From Bifidobacterium breve (lineage in GTDB: Bacteria > Actinomycetota > Actinomycetes > S36-B12): a stretch of DNA of 8,892 nt. The stretch is from assembly GCA_945900705.1 (NCBI GenBank), contig CAMDKJ010000063.1, positions 1-8,892 of the forward strand. The letters run 5' to 3'. A program made the translations under genes and the position numbers. The notes under the pieces are model-generated. The model saw only the letters and a list, made by a program, of their open reading frames with translations. It was not told the origin of the DNA and made no database searches. Each line of letters opens with the position of its first letter. The first letter of the stretch is position 1. Positions 3,842 through 8,892 of the stretch are shown in pieces.

Positions 3842-5647
3842 ATGGCCAGCACCTCAACTCGTCAGCGCCCTAATTCAAAGGCAAGAGTTGAACGCCCGCG
3901 TGATCGGCGCCCGGTAGCCAATCTTCGACTCGGCAGTCCTTATAAGCGTGGTGGAATTCTCACTTTGGTGACCGTCATAGTACTTACGATTTTCGCGGCC
4001 CGGCTAATTGATTTACAGGCCGTGCGTGGTGAATCCCTGGCGTCAGCAGCCCTTGATCAGAGACTACGAACTGTGCCAATTATGGCCGGACGCGGTGCCA
4101 TCATTGACGCGAATGGGCAGCCGTTAGCAGTAACTGTCGAAGCCCGCAATTTGACCGTCGACCAAACTTTGGTGAGTGACCCCACCGCGGTGGCTATTGC
4201 ACTGTCACCAATTCTCGGCACAGATATTGGTGAACTAATTACCCGTTTGACCGGTGATCGCCGATTTGTGTATGTTGCCAAAGAGTTGACTCCGGATTCC
4301 TGGCGGCGGATCGAAGCACTGAGATTGCCTGGTATTTTCAGTGAGGAGACAGCGAGACGGATTTACCCCGGTGAAGACCTTGGTGCGAATGTCGTTGGAT
4401 TCGTAGGTGCGGACGGCACTGGTGCAGGCGGTATTGAATACGCATACGAAGCCGTACTCGCAGGCACAGCTGGGAGTCTGACATTTGAGCGGGGCCCGGG
4501 TGGTCGGGCAATTCCAACCGCGCAACAAAACCAGGTTGATGCAACGGCCGGAGCCAGCGTGCAGTTGACAATCAACCGCGACATCCAGCACGTTGCCCAA
4601 GCCGAAATCGCAGCTCAGGTGGCATCCTCGCGAGCAGATAGTGGAACCGTTGTGGTGATGGATCCCAAGACTGGGAAAATCCTCGCATTGGCTGAAGCAC
4701 CGACGTTTGACGCGAATAAAGCTGGCTCGGCAGCTGCCGATGATCGTGGTAATCGGGCACTGAGTGACGTCTATGAGCCGGGGTCTACGAGTAAGTTGAT
4801 GACTTTGGCGGCGGTTGTCGATCAAGGAATGGCAACCCCGTATTCGACTTTCACGGTTCCAAGTGGCCTCAAGCGCGGAGGCAAAGTCTTCCGCGACAGC
4901 ACCCCACATGGCACTTTGCAACTCACTCTGGCTGGAGTGATGGCGAAGTCAAGCAACATGGGGACAATTTTGGCCGCTGAGCGGATAGGTGGAAAAACCC
5001 TTTATGCCTACCTAAAGAAATTTGGTATCGGTGAAGTTACCGGACTTAATTTCCCCGGTGAAAGCACCGGCCGAGTGCCTAATTACAAGGATTGGAGCGC
5101 TACCTCATTTCCGACCATCGCATTTGGTCAAGGGCTGAGTGTTAATGCGGTACAGGCGGCCAGCGTTTATGCAACTATTGCCAATGACGGGGTTCGGGTG
5201 CAGCCCAGTTTGGTAGCTGGGGTGATCAACGAGGATGGGTCGGTAGATCAGCCGCCGAAACCTATTTCCACTCAAGTTGTCGGCCCCGAAACCGCGCAGC
5301 AGGTTAGCGCAATGCTTGAGAGCGTTGTCGGTGAAGGTGGAACTGGCATGAATGCGAAAATCCCCGGGTATCGAATTGGGGGCAAGACCGGTACCGCAAT
5401 GTATGTCGACCCCTCATGTGGCTGCTATCGGGGTGGGGTAGTCGCTTCGTTTATCGGGATTGCTCCGGCCGACGATGCGCAGCTAGTTGTTGCAGTGAGC
5501 TTGGTGAATCCACGTAGCGGCCGTTACGGTGGCGAACTCGCTGCTCCAGTTTTTAAGAAAGTGATGACATACGCGCTGCAGGCCCAGCAAATACCTCCGA
5601 CCGGTACTCGCCCAGCGAACTTGGCTTTGACATTTGGCGGCGGGTAG
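3842..5647 (+). CDS. ftsI: Septal peptidoglycan transpeptidase FtsI (class B PBP)
   Basis: FtsI (PBP3/PbpB) cross-links septal peptidoglycan with FtsW and the FtsQLB complex, anchored in the membrane with its catalytic domain outside. The 601 residues comprise a basic cytoplasmic N-terminus, a membrane helix at about 37-57, the PBP dimerisation domain (RGAIIDANGQPLA at 84-96) and the transpeptidase. Active-site motifs are complete: STSK at 315-318 (nucleophile Ser315), SSN at 370-372 and KTGT at 515-518. No PASTA repeat follows. The frame is open back to 3755 inside ftsL, but I chose the ATG at 3842: the shorter protein has the usual basic N-terminus, and the start is 14 bases after the ftsL stop. 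Its Shine-Dalgarno site is poor, so it may depend on coupling to ftsL. The only cysteines are C526 and C528, in DPSCGCYRG just after KTG. Confidence 0.95.
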   Translation: MASTSTRQRPNSKARVERPRDRRPVANLRLGSPYKRGGILTLVTVIVLTIFAARLIDLQAVRGESLASAALDQRLRTVPIMAGRGAIIDANGQPLAVTVEARNLTVDQTLVSDPTAVAIALSPILGTDIGELITRLTGDRRFVYVAKELTPDSWRRIEALRLPGIFSEETARRIYPGEDLGANVVGFVGADGTGAGGIEYAYEAVLAGTAGSLTFERGPGGRAIPTAQQNQVDATAGASVQLTINRDIQHVAQAEIAAQVASSRADSGTVVVMDPKTGKILALAEAPTFDANKAGSAAADDRGNRALSDVYEPGSTSKLMTLAAVVDQGMATPYSTFTVPSGLKRGGKVFRDSTPHGTLQLTLAGVMAKSSNMGTILAAERIGGKTLYAYLKKFGIGEVTGLNFPGESTGRVPNYKDWSATSFPTIAFGQGLSVNAVQAASVYATIANDGVRVQPSLVAGVINEDGSVDQPPKPISTQVVGPETAQQVSAMLESVVGEGGTGMNAKIPGYRIGGKTGTAMYVDPSCGCYRGGVVASFIGIAPADDAQLVVAVSLVNPRSGRYGGELAAPVFKKVMTYALQAQQIPPTGTRPANLALTFGGG

Positions 5648-5652
5648 GCCCA

Positions 5653-7194
5653 ATGACTTCAGTGCCACGGCCCGCGCCGCGCACTACGACCCTCGCCGAG
5701 CTTTGTCCAGCGGCGGGTGGCTTCACGATCATAGGCGACAGCTCGGTACTTATTTCGGGCCTGGAATTAGATTCGCGCGAGGTGAAAAGCGGTGATCTAT
5801 TCGCGGCTTTGCCTGGCCACATCACCCACGGCTCAACTTTCGTAGACTCGGCAATGGCGGCTGGGGCTGGCGGCGTCTTAACCGATGACGAGGGCGCGAA
5901 AAATTTGGTGGCGAATGGGCCGGCCAACTTTCCGATTGTTATCGTGCAGAGCCCGAGGCAGGCGATTGGTGCCTTGGCGGCGCAGGTCTATCAAGGTACG
6001 CCTGACGACTTGCTAAATGCTCCACTTCGACTATTTGGAGTTACCGGAACCAATGGCAAAACCACAGTTACCTACTTAGTCGAAGCAGGGCTACGTGCCG
6101 CTGGTCGCATCACCGGATTAATAGGCACGGTCGAGGTGCGAATCGGCGACGAGTCTTTGAGTGCCGTTCGCACTACTCCCGAAGCTCCGCATTTACATGC
6201 CTTGCTTGGTGTGATGCGTGAGCGTGGGGTCCAAGACGTTGCCATTGAAGTATCAAGCCACGCGCTGATGGAAGGGCGCGTCAATGGGCTTAGATTCTCG
6301 ATTGCAGCCTTCACGAATTTGTCGCAGGATCACCTCGACTACCACGGCACCATGGAGTCATACTTCAGGGCGAAGGCAAATCTCTTTACCCCATCACGCG
6401 CAGACATCGGGGTAATAGGTGTTGATACCCCGTGGGGTGCGCGGCTGGTGGCCGAAGCGAATATTCCGGTGGTTACCTGGTCGAGCCAAGGGGCGGTGGC
6501 CGACTGGAACTTGACTACTGTCGGTGGGCGAACTTTGGTGAATGGCCCAGGGGGTGAAGTACAAGAACTACAAAGTCGACTACCTGGTGCATTCAACCGG
6601 GCCAACAATTTATGTGCTTACGTGATGCTTCGAAGTGCCGGCATCACCCCGGATCAGGCAGCGGCCGGGCTTGCGTCAGTCTCGGTGCCCGGAAGAATGC
6701 AGGTGGTAGGTAAGTTTGCTGGTATTACCGGGGTTGTCGACTACGCGCATACCTCGGACGCGATAGCCGGTGCGATCGCCAGTGTGCGGGAGAATTGCCG
6801 GGGTGCGGTGATCGTAGTGCTCGGAGCAGGTGGGGATCGGGATCGACAAAAGCGCCGTGAGATGGGTGAATCAGCCGCTCTGCTCGCAGACCACGTTATC
6901 GTGACTGATGACAATCCAAGATCAGAAAACCCAGCGCTCATCCGAGCCGCGGTAATGGAAGGAGCAAGATCGGTGACCGCGTCCAGTCGAGGCCATCTCG
7001 CCGCTGTCACGGAGATTGCTGGTCGCCGGGCCGCCATATTTCATGCGGTATCGCTATCTCGGTCTGGCGATTACGTGCTGGTACTTGGTAAAGGGCATGA
7101 ACAAGGGCAGGAAGTCGCTGGACTCATCATTCCATTTGATGATCGCGATGAATTGGTCGCGGCGCTCCAAGAGCAAGCCGGAGTTGTTTCATGA
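5653..7194 (+). CDS. murE: UDP-MurNAc-L-Ala-D-Glu:2,6-diaminopimelate ligase MurE
   Basis: MurE is the cytoplasmic ATP-dependent ligase that adds the third amino acid to UDP-MurNAc-L-Ala-D-Glu. The protein has 513 residues and all three Mur ligase domains. Visible are LELDSREVKSGDLFAALPG at 37-55 (UDP-substrate domain), the ATP loop GTNGKTT at 132-138, TTPEAPHLH at 174-182, EVSSHAL at 199-205, FTNLSQDHLDYHGT before Y237, K241 (the conserved lysine usually carbamylated), DYAHTSDA at 363-370, DDNPRSENP at 419-427 and GKGHEQGQE at 479-487. DNPR is the signature for meso-diaminopimelate rather than lysine, which is a family-based prediction. The usual YAHTPD reads YAHTSD here. The ATG lies five bases after the ftsI stop, with only a weak ribosome site (GGGTAGG); the stop overlaps murF as ATGA. 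Confidence 0.97.
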   Translation: MTSVPRPAPRTTTLAELCPAAGGFTIIGDSSVLISGLELDSREVKSGDLFAALPGHITHGSTFVDSAMAAGAGGVLTDDEGAKNLVANGPANFPIVIVQSPRQAIGALAAQVYQGTPDDLLNAPLRLFGVTGTNGKTTVTYLVEAGLRAAGRITGLIGTVEVRIGDESLSAVRTTPEAPHLHALLGVMRERGVQDVAIEVSSHALMEGRVNGLRFSIAAFTNLSQDHLDYHGTMESYFRAKANLFTPSRADIGVIGVDTPWGARLVAEANIPVVTWSSQGAVADWNLTTVGGRTLVNGPGGEVQELQSRLPGAFNRANNLCAYVMLRSAGITPDQAAAGLASVSVPGRMQVVGKFAGITGVVDYAHTSDAIAGAIASVRENCRGAVIVVLGAGGDRDRQKRREMGESAALLADHVIVTDDNPRSENPALIRAAVMEGARSVTASSRGHLAAVTEIAGRRAAIFHAVSLSRSGDYVLVLGKGHEQGQEVAGLIIPFDDRDELVAALQEQAGVVS

Positions 7195-8567
7195 TCGCCT
7201 TGAGTGTCGCCAAAATCGCTGAAATCCTTGATGGCACGGCGCATCAGGTTGATGTATCGATAATCGTAAACGATTTAGTTACTGACTCGCGGCAGGCGGT
7301 AGCGGGTGCGATGTTTGTGGCTATCCGCGGCGAAAACGTTGATGGCCATGATTTTGCTGCAAGTGCGATTAATAATGGGGCTTTAGTTGTGCTCGCTGGG
7401 CGCGAACTCGATGTGCCCTGCATTGTGGTGTCCGATCCGGTGCTGGCACTGGGCGCCCTTGCGCGCTGGGTGCGCGAAAATAAGCTGAGTTGCAAGGTTA
7501 TTGCGATAACGGGATCAAGTGGTAAAACAAGTACGAAAGATCTGCTCGCTCAAGTTCTAACAGCTGCTGGAAGCACAGTGGCGGCAGTCGGATCCTTCAA
7601 CACCGAGGTCGGTGTTCCGCTAACCATCTTGCGAGCGGAAGAGGCAACGCAGTTTTTAGTACTCGAGATGGGCATGAGGGGTGCGGGGCACCTCACCTAT
7701 CTCACTGAGATCGCCGCGCCTGATATTGCGGCCATCATTAACATCGGATCCGCGCATGTCGGCGTGGTCGGAACCCAGGAGATGGTGGCGCGAGCTAAAG
7801 GCGAAATTATCGCCACCTTGCCGAGCAATGGGATCGCAATTTTGAACCGCGACGATGCGATGGTCATGGAGCAGGCGGCTCGAACCGTGGCTCGGGTTGT
7901 TACCTGCGGTGAGTCGGTTGGTAGTGACATCCGGGCAACTGATGTTCGACTTGATGATCAAGCACGACCGAGTTTTACCCTGGTGATCGAGGATTTGAGT
8001 GTGCCGGTTGTTTTGCGCTACCACGGTAGGCATTTTGTTTCCAATGCGCTGATCGCGGCCGGTATCGCATACTCGCTAGGTGTCAATATCGAGACCATCG
8101 CCATGGCATTGCGCGCAGCAACCCCCGCAAGTAAATGGCGAATGGAAGTTCATCAACTACCTCGAGGTATCACCCTGATCAATGACGCGTATAACGCTAA
8201 TCCGGAGTCGGTACGTGCAGCAATCGATACGCTTGCGGCAATGGCCGCAGGACGACGCACCTGGATTGTTCTTGGTGAAATGCGCGAACTCGGTGCGAGG
8301 TCTGATGCCGAGCACACGACGATTGGCGCCTATGCAGCCAAGAATGGGATTGATCAGCTCATGTGCATCGGGGAGGGCGCGCGCCCAGCGCTTTTGGGGG
8401 TAAGCGAAGGGGCTGCGACCAACACCACGTGGTTCGCAGATTCAAGTGGCGCGATTAGTGCACTTGAAAGTGGCCTTGCACCCGGTGACGTGGTCTTAAT
8501 TAAGGCCTCACGCAGTATTGGCTTGGATGTGGTGGCATCGGCACTAATGCAACTAGGTGCCGCATGA
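7191..8567 (+). CDS. murF: UDP-MurNAc-tripeptide:D-alanyl-D-alanine ligase MurF
   Basis: MurF is the last cytoplasmic Mur ligase and joins D-Ala-D-Ala to the UDP-MurNAc-tripeptide using ATP, giving the pentapeptide precursor. The protein has 458 residues, the usual length. Motifs in order: LVTDSRQAVAGAMFVAIRGE in the N-terminal substrate domain, the ATP loop GSSGKTSTK at 108-116, SFNTEVGVPLTIL after it, LEMGMRGAGHLTYLTEIAAP in the central domain, INIGSAHVGVVGTQE, LINDAYNANPESV around residues 329-341, VLGEMRELG, and VLIKASRSIGLD near the C-terminus. The catalytic and nucleotide-binding positions look intact. The start overlaps the murE stop and the stop overlaps the mraY start, both as ATGA, so translation is coupled and the enzymes of consecutive steps are made together. 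Confidence 0.97.
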   Translation: MIALSVAKIAEILDGTAHQVDVSIIVNDLVTDSRQAVAGAMFVAIRGENVDGHDFAASAINNGALVVLAGRELDVPCIVVSDPVLALGALARWVRENKLSCKVIAITGSSGKTSTKDLLAQVLTAAGSTVAAVGSFNTEVGVPLTILRAEEATQFLVLEMGMRGAGHLTYLTEIAAPDIAAIINIGSAHVGVVGTQEMVARAKGEIIATLPSNGIAILNRDDAMVMEQAARTVARVVTCGESVGSDIRATDVRLDDQARPSFTLVIEDLSVPVVLRYHGRHFVSNALIAAGIAYSLGVNIETIAMALRAATPASKWRMEVHQLPRGITLINDAYNANPESVRAAIDTLAAMAAGRRTWIVLGEMRELGARSDAEHTTIGAYAAKNGIDQLMCIGEGARPALLGVSEGAATNTTWFADSSGAISALESGLAPGDVVLIKASRSIGLDVVASALMQLGAA

Positions 8568-8892
8568 GACTTGTAGTCATAGCAGGGGCGATAGCCACGA
8601 TTATTTCACTCATCGGCACTCCGATCTTGATTAAGTTATTGAGCCGCCGCGGCTACGCGCAAGCCATCCGGGTGACGACCGAGACCGGTAAGTATCCTGA
8701 CCACGAGGGCAAGCGAGGTACTCCGTCCATGGGCGGGGTCGCAATCTTGGCGGGTGTTCTTGCCGGCTACTTCATAACCCATTTGGTTACCTGGCGACCG
8801 TTGACCGCATCCGGATTACTTATTTTGTTCTTGATGGTTGGCCTGGGGTTGGTTGGTCTGGCCGATGACTACCTGAAGATTTTCAAACAACG
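8564..8892 (+). CDS. mraY: Phospho-MurNAc-pentapeptide transferase MraY (3' partial)
   Basis: MraY moves phospho-MurNAc-pentapeptide from UDP to undecaprenyl phosphate at the inner face of the membrane, making lipid I. The first 109 codons are present and the gene runs off the window end. The first helix (LVVIAGAIATIISLIGTPIL) is followed by the family motifs EGKRGTPSMGGVAILAG, a second helix, and LVGLADDYLKIFKQ, which contains the conserved aspartate pair of the active site. The ATG overlaps the murF stop (ATGA). The visible part shows no defect. In actinobacterial dcw clusters murD and ftsW normally follow, but they are outside this window. Confidence 0.97.
   Translation, partial: MRLVVIAGAIATIISLIGTPILIKLLSRRGYAQAIRVTTETGKYPDHEGKRGTPSMGGVAILAGVLAGYFITHLVTWRPLTASGLLILFLMVGLGLVGLADDYLKIFKQ

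Noticed and set aside
4235..4921. 228-codon open frame on the minus strand opposite ftsI
   Set aside because: It lies wholly opposite the FtsI transpeptidase coding region with intact motifs. The translation shows no recognisable domain and I see no operon context; it is a shadow frame.
1..8892. Mobile element, defence system, CRISPR or other transferred island
   Set aside because: No transposase, integrase, terminal repeats, spacer array or shift in codon or base use was seen. Gene order is the conserved dcw order.

Overview
The window is the 5' half of a division and cell wall (dcw) cluster. All genes lie on the + strand, in the order mraZ, a small membrane-protein ORF, rsmH (mraW), an ftsL-like gene, ftsI, murE, murF and mraY (cut by the window end). 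Two membrane-protein genes and the tail of a third lie upstream. The organism is most likely a member of the Actinomycetota of moderate GC (my impression by eye is mid-fifties percent; not counted). The reasons are the gene order with an FtsL-like protein carrying a long Ala/Pro/Gly-rich tail, the actinobacterial form of the RsmH motif (TGGNPAKRTFQALRIEVN), and the structured RNA-like region just before the rsmH unit. The MurE motif DNPR predicts meso-diaminopimelate peptidoglycan. I cannot name a genus.

Layout. 1-109: C-terminal end of a membrane protein. 114-539: unknown two-helix membrane protein. 551-1126: HPP-family membrane protein. 1127-1293: the mraZ control region, with a sigma70-type promoter (TTGACG, 16 bp, TAGAGT) overlaid by a TGGNG array at 10-bp period that looks like a MraZ operator. 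1294-1725: mraZ. 1726-1891: a spacer with GC-rich hairpins, probably the actinobacterial mraW RNA motif, then an AT-richer stretch with a strong ribosome binding site. 1892 to the end: a tightly packed run of genes, with start/stop overlaps at four junctions and short gaps at the other two.

How the genes work together. MraZ is the cluster's transcription factor and probably binds its own promoter. RsmH methylates 16S rRNA. The FtsL-like protein and FtsI (septal transpeptidase) belong to the divisome. MurE and MurF add the third amino acid and D-Ala-D-Ala to the UDP-MurNAc peptide. MraY moves the finished phospho-MurNAc-pentapeptide onto the lipid carrier to make lipid I.

I found no mobile element, CRISPR array, tRNA, rRNA or defence system. 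The genes are core housekeeping genes. The points worth a second look are mostly regulatory: the phased MraZ-box array and second box cluster, two possible mraZ starts, the structured mraZ-rsmH spacer with crossing pairings, the small ORF before rsmH, the FtsL tail repeats, and a CxC pair beside the FtsI active site.
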